In this document: in pieces, positions 15,941 through 24,440 of the stretch
Layout: every line of letters starts with the position of its first letter
How positions within the stretch are numbered: position 1 is the first letter of the stretch
DNA from: Ktedonobacteraceae bacterium
GTDB taxonomy: Bacteria; Chloroflexota; Ktedonobacteria; Ktedonobacterales; Ktedonobacteraceae
Direction: 5' to 3'
Length of the DNA stretch: 64,000 bases
Assembly (NCBI GenBank): GCA_035653615.1
Contig: DASRBN010000015.1
Coordinates: 62,001-126,000, forward strand
The notes under the pieces: generated by a model
What the model was told of the DNA's origin: nothing
Seen by the model: only the letters and a program-made list of their open reading frames with translations
Databases searched by the model: none
Translations under genes and position numbers: made by a program

Positions 15941-18388
15941 ATGGCCATAGAAATCTCGACATCTCGCGTATCAGCCAACGCTCACCCACTTTCCATCCAG
16001 GAAATTCGCCAGGCTCACAGTGAAGAATTGGATGCTATCGCACGCTTTCGCCGCGTCACCAACTATCTGACAGCCGCGCAGTTATATCTAAAACGCAACG
16101 TCTTGCTGCAACAGCCGCTCAAACCGGAAGACATCAAAGATCGCCTGCTGGGCCATTGGGGCACCAGTCCCGGCATTAATCTGATCTACGCGCACTTGAA
16201 TCACCTGATTATGCGTTATGATATCGACATGTTCCTGGTGACAGGACCCGGTCATGGCGCGCCCGCCAATCTCGCCAATCTCTATTTAGAGGGCACCCTG
16301 CATGACTACTACCCGGAATTATCCTTCGGTTGGGAAGGGCTTGAAAAGTTCGTGCGTCGTTTTTCCTGGCCCGGCGGTTTCCCCAGCCATCTCTATCCCG
16401 GCGTCCCCGGCACCATCCATGAAGGGGGAGAACTTGGCTACGCCCTCGCCACCGCGTTCGGCGCAGCGATGGATAATCCAAACCTCATTGTCGCCTGCAT
16501 CGTAGGGGATGGCGAGGCAGAGACAGGCCCTACCGCCACTGCCTGGCATAGCTACAAATTCCTCGACCCCGCCGAATCCGGCGCCGTTCTGCCCATCGTA
16601 CACATCAATGGCTACAAAATCGCCAATCCCACTATTTATGGCACCATGAGCGACGACGAATTGCTGGCCCTTTTTACCGGTTATGGCTACAACGTCCAGT
16701 TCGTTGAGGGCGATGACCTGGATGCCGCGCTTTATGGCGCCCTGGATTGGGCCTATCATGAAATCCGTCATATTCAGGAAGCAGCCCGCTCAGGCAATCC
16801 CATCGAGAAGCCGCGCTGGCCTGTCCTTCTCATGCGTTCTCTCAAGGGCTGGACGACCGTCAAGGAAATGGATGGCGAGCCTATCGAGGGTTCTTTCCGC
16901 TCGCACCAGATACCAATTACCGATCCCAAGACCAATCCCGAACACTTTCAACTCTTAGAAGGCTGGTTGCGCTCCTATCATGTACAGGAACTCTTCGACG
17001 GAGACGGGCGCCCATTGCCCGAAATTCTCGATCAATGTCCAAAAGGCGACCGGCGCATGGGCAGCAACCCCCATACCTTTGGTGGCCGCATCCGCCGCGA
17101 CCTCGATCTCCCCAACATCTTCGATTATGCGATCCCCGCCGAGCGCGTGGCCGAAAGCATTTCCGACTCCGAGGATAGCAAATTTGTCAGTAGCGTTGAG
17201 CAGGTAGCGTTGTATCTGAGAGAAGTTGTGAAGCGCAACCCGCACACATTCCGCATCTTCAGTCCTGATGAACTTGAATCTAACAAATTGACGGCGGTAT
17301 TAGATGTGACGAAGCGCGATTACCAGTGGCCCGTTCCCCCATTTAACGAGAAGGTCACTTCTCATGATGGTCGTGTGATCGAGATACTCAGCGAGCACAC
17401 CATCCAGGCCTGGTTGCAGGGATATCTTCTGACCGGCCGGCATGGCCTTTTCCCTTCCTATGAGGCATTCCTGAACATTGTTGTCTCGATGATGGACCAG
17501 TTTTCCAAGTTCCTCAAAATGTCACAGGAAATACCCTGGCGCCTGCCTGTCGCCTCACTCAACTACTTCGAAACTTCCACTCTGTGGCGCCAGGAACACA
17601 ATGGCTTCTCGCACCAGAGTCCCGGGCTCATCAATGATGTGCTCAACCGGAAAGCCAGGGTATCTCGCGTCTACCTGCCACCGGATGCCAACTGTCTTAT
17701 CAGCACCGTTGACCATTGCCTGCGCAGTAAAGAATACGTCAACCTGATCATCGCCAATAAGCCACCCATGCCGCAATGGCTTTCGATGACCGATGCCATT
17801 GCTCATTGTCGCGCAGGCGCTTCCATCTGGAAGTGGGCAAGCATCGATGATGGCATAAGCCCCGATGTCGTACTGGTGGGAATTGGCGATAGCCCCACGC
17901 TCGAAGTCATGGCTGCCGCGCACATCCTGCGCAAAGAACTGCCCGAACTGCGCGTGCGAGTCGTCAACGTTACCGACCTGTTCATCCTGGAGAAAGAAAC
18001 TGCTCACCCGCATGGGCTGGACGATGAGATGTTCGAGGCCCTGTTTACCGCCGATTGCCCCGTCATCATTAACTTCCACGGCTATCCCTCGGCTGTGAAG
18101 CAGTTGCTGTTCGGGCGTTATCATATCCATACGCAGCGTTTCCAGATCAACGGCTACCAGGAAGAGGGCACAACCACTACTCCATTTGACATGAACGTGC
18201 GCAACGGCACCGACCGCTTCCACCTCATCACGCAGGCCATCCGAATGGGTGGAGTGCGCAACCCGCGTGTTGCGGTACGCGCCAGCGAACTCGTTCATCA
18301 TTACGAATATGTCCTCGCCGATTTCCGCCGCTACATCGAGGAAAACGGCGTCGATCCCAAAGAAATCACTGACTGGCACTGGAGTTGA
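15941..18388 (+). CDS. xfp: Xylulose-5-phosphate/fructose-6-phosphate phosphoketolase
   Basis: 815 residues, the normal length for this thiamine diphosphate enzyme. It converts xylulose-5-P or fructose-6-P plus phosphate into acetyl-phosphate and an aldose phosphate. Family hallmarks are GPGHGAPA (about residue 103), SFGWEGLEKFVRRFSWPGGF and IHEGGELGYALATAFGAA. The TPP-binding region is VGDGEAETGPTATAWH (about 188) and the C-terminus is GVDPKEITDWHWS. AAAGGAG lies 7 bases before the ATG. The acetate kinase gene follows after 56 bases, giving a complete route from sugar phosphate to acetate with ATP. Confidence 0.96.
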   Translation: MAIEISTSRVSANAHPLSIQEIRQAHSEELDAIARFRRVTNYLTAAQLYLKRNVLLQQPLKPEDIKDRLLGHWGTSPGINLIYAHLNHLIMRYDIDMFLVTGPGHGAPANLANLYLEGTLHDYYPELSFGWEGLEKFVRRFSWPGGFPSHLYPGVPGTIHEGGELGYALATAFGAAMDNPNLIVACIVGDGEAETGPTATAWHSYKFLDPAESGAVLPIVHINGYKIANPTIYGTMSDDELLALFTGYGYNVQFVEGDDLDAALYGALDWAYHEIRHIQEAARSGNPIEKPRWPVLLMRSLKGWTTVKEMDGEPIEGSFRSHQIPITDPKTNPEHFQLLEGWLRSYHVQELFDGDGRPLPEILDQCPKGDRRMGSNPHTFGGRIRRDLDLPNIFDYAIPAERVAESISDSEDSKFVSSVEQVALYLREVVKRNPHTFRIFSPDELESNKLTAVLDVTKRDYQWPVPPFNEKVTSHDGRVIEILSEHTIQAWLQGYLLTGRHGLFPSYEAFLNIVVSMMDQFSKFLKMSQEIPWRLPVASLNYFETSTLWRQEHNGFSHQSPGLINDVLNRKARVSRVYLPPDANCLISTVDHCLRSKEYVNLIIANKPPMPQWLSMTDAIAHCRAGASIWKWASIDDGISPDVVLVGIGDSPTLEVMAAAHILRKELPELRVRVVNVTDLFILEKETAHPHGLDDEMFEALFTADCPVIINFHGYPSAVKQLLFGRYHIHTQRFQINGYQEEGTTTTPFDMNVRNGTDRFHLITQAIRMGGVRNPRVAVRASELVHHYEYVLADFRRYIEENGVDPKEITDWHWS

Positions 18389-18444
18389 GCTTTATATCAA
18401 GAGCCAGGGCGTACCCTGGTGGTCGCCCTGGAAAACAGGATCAT

Positions 18445-19659
18445 ATGAAAATACTCATTCTTAACGCGGGATCAAGCGGCCAGAAGAGCCGCCTCTATGA
18501 AATAGGCGATTCTCTCCCCGATAACGCCCCGCCACCTTTGTGGGAAGCCGATGCTGACTGGGGAGAGCATCCAGGCGCTACAACGCTCAAAGTGAAGAAC
18601 AGTCAAGGCGCGTCACTGGAAGAAGAGCTTCAGACCGACTCGCGTCCAGAAGTCATCAGGCACATACTGGAAACGCTGTGGAGCGGAAAGACCGCTGTCA
18701 TAAGGCAACCCTCGGATATCGATATGGTGGGGCACCGCGTCGTTCACGGCGGGCGGGAATTTGAGCAGAGTACACGCGTAACGCCGGAGGTGAAGGATGC
18801 CATTGCGCGCCTTGCCGAAATTGCGCCACAGCATAATCCCGCCAATTTAGCAGGCATCGAAGCCGTTGAGCATATCCTGCCCTCAATTACCCAGGTAGCC
18901 GTATTCGACACGGCTTTCCATAGCTCCATGCCTTTACCGAATGTCGTCTATCCCGTCCCCTATGCCTGGTTCGAGCAGGGCATTCGCCGCTTCGGTTTCC
19001 ATGGCATCAGCTATCAATATTGCACGCGGCGCACAGGCCAGGTACTTGGACGCAATGTACGCGACTTGCGTATCATCGCCTCTCACCTCGGCAATGGCTG
19101 CTCCATAACCGCTATTCAGAACGGTCAGAGCGTAGACACCAGCATGGGCTTCACGCCGCTCGAAGGGCTGATGATGGGTAGCCGCTCCGGCTCGATTGAT
19201 CCCGGCATCTTATTTTACTTGCAACGCGAAAAAGGCCAATCAGCCGGAGACCTTGATACGACCCTCAATAAATCGTCGGGCCTCAAAGGAATTGCGGGTT
19301 CAAGCGACCTGCGGCAGGTTTTACAACGTATGCGCGCTGGTGATACCCGCGCCAGGCTGGCATTCGACATGTTTGTGCATCATCTGCGCTTCTACACCGG
19401 CGCCATGCTTGCGACCCTGGGTGGCGTAGATGTTCTCGTCTTTACCGGCGGCATCGGCGAGAATTCCCCCGATGTGCGTGCGGCCACCTGCGAGTCCTTC
19501 AGCTTCCTCGGCCTGAAACTCGACCAGCAAAAGAACTCGCAATCCCCTCCCGACCAGGATATTGCTACTGCCGATTCAAAAGTGCGCGTCCTCATCATCC
19601 ACACGCAAGAAGATTGGGAAATTGCCAGGGAGTGCTGGAATCTGGCAAAAAAGGCTTGA
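18445..19659 (+). CDS. ackA: Acetate kinase
   Basis: 404 residues of the ASKHA fold: ILNAGSSGQKSRLYE at the N-terminus, HRVVHGGREF, VAVFDTAFHSSMP (catalytic Asp region), SHLGNGCSITAIQNGQSVD, GLMMGSRSGSIDPGI and FTGGIGENSPDVRA. It makes ATP from the acetyl-phosphate produced by phosphoketolase. The usual FHGTSHRYV segment reads FHGISYQYC here, a deviation in a conserved stretch worth noting. ACAGGA precedes the ATG at 18445. An in-frame TTG at 18385 would add 20 residues without homology. Confidence 0.93.
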   Translation: MKILILNAGSSGQKSRLYEIGDSLPDNAPPPLWEADADWGEHPGATTLKVKNSQGASLEEELQTDSRPEVIRHILETLWSGKTAVIRQPSDIDMVGHRVVHGGREFEQSTRVTPEVKDAIARLAEIAPQHNPANLAGIEAVEHILPSITQVAVFDTAFHSSMPLPNVVYPVPYAWFEQGIRRFGFHGISYQYCTRRTGQVLGRNVRDLRIIASHLGNGCSITAIQNGQSVDTSMGFTPLEGLMMGSRSGSIDPGILFYLQREKGQSAGDLDTTLNKSSGLKGIAGSSDLRQVLQRMRAGDTRARLAFDMFVHHLRFYTGAMLATLGGVDVLVFTGGIGENSPDVRAATCESFSFLGLKLDQQKNSQSPPDQDIATADSKVRVLIIHTQEDWEIARECWNLAKKA

Positions 19660-19740
19660 CTCTCCAGTTACGGGAGATGGTAGAGTCTACTTAGAAGCAA
19701 TTGCTGCCTAAACACATACCCGTCCGGATGGAGTGCATGT

Positions 19741-19965
19741 ATGATTAGAAGCAGCAACAGCTGGCTGAAGAGCAGGAGCCGATTTCATCAACGCTTGTGT
19801 GAGGATTTGAAAGACCCGGAGTTCGCAGTTGCTTTCTGCAATACAAGCGCAGAAATCGCCCGGCTTCAGATATTTGAACGGGCGGGGCAGGCGCTCAATA
19901 TAAGTGAGAACCTACCTTCGCCTCGTAAGCGCGAATCCCAGGATACCCAGCACAAGCAGGACTGA
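19741..19965 (+). CDS. Possible truncated HigA/XRE-like antitoxin fragment
   Basis: A 74-residue frame with RLCEDLKDPEFAVAFCNTSAEIARLQIFERAGQALNISE. The DLKDPEFA...AEIAR pattern is that of the N-terminal segment of addiction-module antidote proteins, which should be followed by an HTH. Here the HTH is missing and the tail is polar (KRESQDTQHKQD), running into the end of the convergent anti-sigma gene. A weak GGATGGAG precedes the ATG. No toxin partner gene is adjacent. It may be a remnant rather than a working gene. Confidence 0.4.
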   Translation: MIRSSNSWLKSRSRFHQRLCEDLKDPEFAVAFCNTSAEIARLQIFERAGQALNISENLPSPRKRESQDTQHKQD

Positions 19966-20646
19966 ACCGATAACCAGGTGACTCGAAGGCGTACTCAAGT
20001 CGAAAACTGCAGGCGAAGGTTGGACCGGCGGCCCCGTACTCGTTGGAGCCGGTTTGACAACCTGCGGGGGAGTTGGAGTGGGCGTTTGCACTCCCGTTAC
20101 CGATGGCGACCCTACTCCTGCCGGGTGAGTACCAACCCCTGTCGTTGGATGCTGGGTTGCAGTCGATGCATTATGAGTAGCTCCTCCCGAAGTAACAGCG
20201 GGAGCGGACCCCGACGACGCGGTATTGGTAGCTCCCCCCTGTGATAGTGCCGTCGCAAAGAACGAGAGGATAAAGATCAGACCAAGCACAGCCGCCAGTG
20301 TGCTCACCGCCCGAAATGCAAGTTGTAGAGAATTTCGCCTTGCGCGCCTTTTTGCCGGGATAGGTATTACTACCGGATTGCCTGAATGACCGGGTAACGG
20401 CTGTTCCTGGACAAGCGCCAGGCGAGCAGGCAGTGTGAATGAACGAGGTACTTCTACCTGGGGCAGCGCGCGCAGCAGTGCAACTGTCTGCCGCAACTCT
20501 GCCAGTGCAAGCCGGCACTGCTGGCACGTCTGAAGATGAGCATCGACAATCACCTGTTCCTGCGCGGAAAGCTGCTTGTCGAGCAGTGCGGAAAGCTGTT
20601 CGGTTGTCAGATGCTCGTCGTCCCGTTTTGTCACTGTCCACTCCAT
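19912..20646 (-). CDS. Zinc-finger anti-sigma factor
   Basis: 244 residues. The N-terminal cytoplasmic part has the zinc-binding anti-sigma motif AHLQTCQQC (HxxxCxxC, residues 37-45). A Pro/Arg stretch and a membrane segment (TLAAVLGLIFILSFFATAL, around 115-135) follow, then a long Ser/Thr/Pro-rich outer region and a second hydrophobic segment before a final RRR. It should bind and hold the sigma factor encoded 17 bases upstream. The Thr/Pro-rich exterior suggests an envelope-exposed sensor stalk. Confidence 0.85.
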   Translation of the reverse strand: MEWTVTKRDDEHLTTEQLSALLDKQLSAQEQVIVDAHLQTCQQCRLALAELRQTVALLRALPQVEVPRSFTLPARLALVQEQPLPGHSGNPVVIPIPAKRRARRNSLQLAFRAVSTLAAVLGLIFILSFFATALSQGGATNTASSGSAPAVTSGGATHNASTATQHPTTGVGTHPAGVGSPSVTGVQTPTPTPPQVVKPAPTSTGPPVQPSPAVFDLSTPSSHLVIGSVLLVLGILGFALTRRR

Positions 20647-20663
20647 GCTGGCATGAATGCTGC

Positions 20664-21302
20664 TTACTCTCTATCTGTATGTAAACGATAACTCCTCGGT
20701 AAAAGTTCCCGGTGCTCGTACAGGTATTTGCGCAGGCGTGTGCGCCCCCGTGAAATACGCGAGCGCACAGTTCCCAGCGTAGTCTGAGTCGTGGCCGCGA
20801 TTTCTTCATAGGAGAGACCCTGTATGTCGCATAAAACGACCGCCACCCGTTGATCTAGAGGCAGTTCCTCTAAAGCCCGCTGGATCAACTCCTGCAACTC
20901 CTGGCTAAGCAGGGCTTCCTCAGGATTCCCCTCCTGATCGCTTGCCGCCAAAGAACTCAGGATGCCGGCGCTACGCGGCTCATCCTCATCGGTCATTGCC
21001 TCTATTGACTCGATGGGATGGCGATGCGTACGCCGCCAGTAATCGCAGGCCTGGTTAGAGGCAATACGCAGCAGCCAGGCGCGAAATGAGGTGCCGCCCC
21101 GGAAGGTTTGCACGCCGCGAAAAGCAGCAATAAACGTATCCTGCGTCACATCTGCCGCGACATCAGCATTGCCGAGCATACGCAAGATCACGTTATAAAC
21201 CATTTGCTGGTAAAGCAACACCAGCTCATTGAACGCGCTAACATCCCCGTTCTGGCTGCGAATAATGAGCTGTAGCTCGCTCTCTTGCCCTGATTCTGCC
21301 AT
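20664..21302 (-). CDS. ECF RNA polymerase sigma factor (SigW/RpoE type)
   Basis: About 212 residues from the ATG at 21302 (MAESGQESE). Region 2 spans FNELVLLYQQMVYNVILRML through DVTQDTFIAAF and RAWLLRIASNQACDYWRR. Region 4 is LEELPLDQRVAVVLCDIQGLSYEEIA and TVRSRISRGRTRLRKYL, a helix-turn-helix for the -35 element. GAGGCGG stands before this ATG; the frame is open to 21380. It is co-transcribed with the anti-sigma gene downstream. Confidence 0.92.
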   Translation of the reverse strand: MAESGQESELQLIIRSQNGDVSAFNELVLLYQQMVYNVILRMLGNADVAADVTQDTFIAAFRGVQTFRGGTSFRAWLLRIASNQACDYWRRTHRHPIESIEAMTDEDEPRSAGILSSLAASDQEGNPEEALLSQELQELIQRALEELPLDQRVAVVLCDIQGLSYEEIAATTQTTLGTVRSRISRGRTRLRKYLYEHRELLPRSYRLHTDRE

Positions 21303-21549
21303 GAACCGCCTCGTTTCTTCTCCTCTCCTCTCCATGCCAGTGTAGCATAATTCAAAGCATATGCATACAGGATACTTCATGATCTACACCCTTTGGGGGA
21401 TGTAGGGGCCGGATTATAGAGGTGAATAAAGATAGAAAAAATTGCCCAAAGGTACAAAACCAAGTCTTTCCATTGAACTCGTTCGTTATTACTAAAGATG
21501 TTGGTAAGAGGCAAGTTGCTAAAAGAGTCCAAATAGAGCCGGTAATGGA

Positions 21550-22998
21550 ATGAGTACATTCATAGCCTATCTTCGCTACCCCTTTCTCTGGCTACAATTT
21601 GTCATCCATCGCGTAGGTCAATGGCTAGCCAATCTGTTTGAGGAAAGTAAGCAGAATAAAGGTAAAAATTCGATAGCTGTTCTGGATGGTGTACGCGCCT
21701 GCGCTATCCTCTTTGTGATCATCTTTCATGTCAATCGCATGACAGGAGACAGGCTCTGGAGCAGTGTTCAGTATCCCCTGGCCAGTTCTATATCCACCGC
21801 AGGGGGAACCGGCGTGACGCTCTTTTTCGTGCTATCAGGCTTCCTGCTTTTCATGCCGTTTGCCAAAGCGCTCTTATTTAAGACAGAATGGCCCCTAAAT
21901 CGTGTATTCTACCTGCGCCGCTGCCTGCGCATCATTCCCGGCTATTATGTCTCGCTTTTTTTGCTGATCCTGTTTGCGAATCCGCAGTATCTACAGCGCG
22001 ATCACTTGAAAGACCTCTTGTTGTTTGTCACCTTTTTCATGGATTCCTCGCGGGCAACATTCCGGCAACTGAACGGCCCATTCTGGACACTGGCGACCGA
22101 GTGGCAATTCTATATGATCCTACCCATCATGATGCTTGTTTTCGTTCTGCTTGTGCATCGTGTTCCTATTCAAAAACGTCTGAAAGCCGTCACATGCTGT
22201 CTCGCGGGCGTCATTGTCCTGGGCTTATTTGTGCGCTTCTGGGGCTTTTACTTTCAGTCCCATCCCTCGGCAACATTTCTGATCCCGCGTAACGATCTCA
22301 ACATCGTGTTATTCTTCACGTTTGGTATGACCGGCAAATACACCGAAGATTTCGCCGTAGGTATGTTTGTCAGCCTCTGTTACATCTATGCGCAGCATCC
22401 GTCAACTGACAGGAAGTTTGCTCAAACCTGGGAGCGCCTCAGTATGTGGCTCTGGGGCGCCGGTATCATCATCCTCGTCTTCAGCGCCATGTGGCATTTT
22501 AAGGCGAACTCAACGGCGGCATGGCCTTTCTTAAGTGGCCTGATGCCCTATTTCAACTGGTTGAGTGAAATGGTGCTGGCATTTGGCTATGGCGCCTGCA
22601 TCGCGGCTATCCTGTATGGGCCTTCCGGCTTGAAACGCTTTTTTGCGTGGCCTCTGATGCGCTGGATCGGTCTGATTTCGTATAGCCTCTATATGTGGCA
22701 TCTGCCTTTACTCGAGCTCTTCCAGACGCGAGTGCTTCCACTCTTGCATATTCAAAACTACTACTTCGCCTACAGCCTCTACTGGGTCTGGGTCTTTCTC
22801 GTCATCTTCCCATTTGCGTTGCTCTTCTATGCCATAATTGAGAAACCATGGATGAATTTGGGCGATCAATGGAGGCGCAGCATCGAGCAGAAGCATCGCG
22901 CGAAGCTGGCCTTGAAAAAACAGGCGAAAGAGGCTGCCGCGCACCCAACTCCAATGGATCAAGAAATTGCCAGGGAGCAAGAGGCCGTCAGCCTCTAG
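21550..22998 (+). CDS. Acyltransferase 3 family membrane protein (OafA/YrhL type)
   Basis: A 482-residue polytopic membrane protein with about ten hydrophobic helices. The N-terminal signature is VLDGVRACAILFVIIFHVNRM (about residues 40-60), with the His proposed to be catalytic, followed by GGTGVTLFFVLSGFLLF. RVFYLRRCLRIIPGYYVSL is also typical. These enzymes transfer acyl groups onto extracellular glycans or lipids. The C-terminal 50 residues are charged and probably cytoplasmic. The gene stands alone; the target is unknown. Confidence 0.88.
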   Translation: MSTFIAYLRYPFLWLQFVIHRVGQWLANLFEESKQNKGKNSIAVLDGVRACAILFVIIFHVNRMTGDRLWSSVQYPLASSISTAGGTGVTLFFVLSGFLLFMPFAKALLFKTEWPLNRVFYLRRCLRIIPGYYVSLFLLILFANPQYLQRDHLKDLLLFVTFFMDSSRATFRQLNGPFWTLATEWQFYMILPIMMLVFVLLVHRVPIQKRLKAVTCCLAGVIVLGLFVRFWGFYFQSHPSATFLIPRNDLNIVLFFTFGMTGKYTEDFAVGMFVSLCYIYAQHPSTDRKFAQTWERLSMWLWGAGIIILVFSAMWHFKANSTAAWPFLSGLMPYFNWLSEMVLAFGYGACIAAILYGPSGLKRFFAWPLMRWIGLISYSLYMWHLPLLELFQTRVLPLLHIQNYYFAYSLYWVWVFLVIFPFALLFYAIIEKPWMNLGDQWRRSIEQKHRAKLALKKQAKEAAAHPTPMDQEIAREQEAVSL

Positions 22999-23240
22999 CC
23001 CTGGCCAGCCCTCCCGGTTTTAGTCACCTGGCACACTTCTGGGGAATCGCCAGCTCGTTTTCCGTTGACATTCTACAGGTTATATGGCTATAATACTTTA
23101 CAGAACCGCATATCATTTGTTGTGTTGAAAGTTGTTGCTTCGCCGTGGAAGCAGCAGTTTCCCGACAGCTGCAAAAAATACCAGGCGCCGACCTGATTGC
23201 GCCGTGGCGAGGCGTACATCTCCTAGAGGAGTATCTATCT

Positions 23241-24362
23241 ATGACCACCACCGATGGACTCGAAGACGTTGTAGCTTCCCATTCGCGCATTTGCGACCTG
23301 GATGGCAAACTTGGTAAACTCTCGTACTTTGGCATTGATATTCACGACTTAGCCAATCATTCTTCATTTGAGGAAACAGCTTACCTGCTCTGGAACGGTA
23401 CTCTACCTACCAGGTCACAGCTCGATGAGTTCAAGGCACAGCTGCTCGCCAATCGTACATTGCCTGAACCCGTTAGTGAACTGATGCGATTGCTGCCAAC
23501 AACGTCAACTCCCATGGATGTACTGCGCACGGTTGTTTCATCTCTCTCTTCTTTTGATCCCGAAGCCAATGATAGGTCTCCTGAGGCCAACCAGCGACGT
23601 GCCATACGTCTTACCTCCATGATGGGAACCATCGTGACAGCCTGGGATCGCATTCGCAATGGCAAAGACCCGGTTACTCCTCTGCCTGATAGTGATTACG
23701 CGACCAACTTTCTCTATATGCTAACCGGAGAGATGCCGGATGCTTATAAAGCGCATATGCTGGACGTGGTATTGATCCTGCACGCCGATCACGAACTGAA
23801 CGCCTCCACATTTGCCGCGCGCGTCACTGCCGGTACCCTGGCAAGCATGTATGCTGCGATCACCTCTGCTATCGGAGCTCTTTCCGGCCCATTGCATGGC
23901 GGCGCAAATGAACAGGTGATGCGCATGCTCTTGAGGATTGGCGATGTTGACAATGCCGAATCCTACATCGCGGGTGCCATTGAACGTAAGGAACGCATTA
24001 TGGGCTTCGGGCATCGCGTCTATAAGACGGAAGATCCTCGCGCCACGCATCTACGGGCAATGTCGAAAGAATTGGGCGAGCGTACCGGCCAGTCGAAGTG
24101 GTATCAGATCTCGCGCATTGTTGAGGAATATATGAAAGAGCACAAAGGCCTCAATCCCAACGTTGACTTCTACTCCGCCTCGGTCTACTACATGATGGGC
24201 ATTCCCATCGATCTGGATACACCCATTTTCGCCTGCAGCCGCGTCACCGGCTGGACGGCTCACGTCCTCGAACAATATGCCAATAACCGCCTGATTCGTC
24301 CCCGCGCCGAATACGTCGGCCCGAAAAATGTCGAATATCTGCCGATTGACGAGCGGGGCTAA
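23241..24362 (+). CDS. gltA: Citrate synthase
   Basis: A 373-residue type II/short citrate synthase that condenses acetyl-CoA with oxaloacetate. Catalytic motifs are visible: GALSGPLHGGANE (first His, about residue 222), GFGHRVYKTEDPRA (second His, about 257) and NVDFYSASVYYMMGIP (Asp, about 310). GAGGAG lies before the ATG at 23241; the frame is open back to 23145 but homology begins at MTTTDGLED. A long bidirectional hairpin follows its stop. Methylcitrate synthase activity cannot be excluded from sequence alone. Confidence 0.93.
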   Translation: MTTTDGLEDVVASHSRICDLDGKLGKLSYFGIDIHDLANHSSFEETAYLLWNGTLPTRSQLDEFKAQLLANRTLPEPVSELMRLLPTTSTPMDVLRTVVSSLSSFDPEANDRSPEANQRRAIRLTSMMGTIVTAWDRIRNGKDPVTPLPDSDYATNFLYMLTGEMPDAYKAHMLDVVLILHADHELNASTFAARVTAGTLASMYAAITSAIGALSGPLHGGANEQVMRMLLRIGDVDNAESYIAGAIERKERIMGFGHRVYKTEDPRATHLRAMSKELGERTGQSKWYQISRIVEEYMKEHKGLNPNVDFYSASVYYMMGIPIDLDTPIFACSRVTGWTAHVLEQYANNRLIRPRAEYVGPKNVEYLPIDERG

Positions 24363-24364
24363 GA

Positions 24365-24440
24365 GAGACTATTGTGAACATGAAAAAACTGCCATCTCGC
24401 CCAGGCGGGATGGCAGTTTTTTCATGTTCACAATAGTCTC
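24365..24440. terminator. Bidirectional terminator with 37-bp arms
   Basis: Positions 24365-24401 pair with 24404-24440 with a single mismatch, giving a very long stem. The central part, AAAAAACTGCCATC with its complement GATGGCAGTTTTTT, is a normal bidirectional terminator between convergent genes. The outer arm duplicates the last codons and stop of the kinase gene on the other side. Confidence 0.9.

Noticed and set aside
17555-18379. 274-codon minus-strand ORF inside the phosphoketolase gene
   Set aside because: It is entirely antisense to a gene with full-length homology; it is a GC-bias shadow frame.
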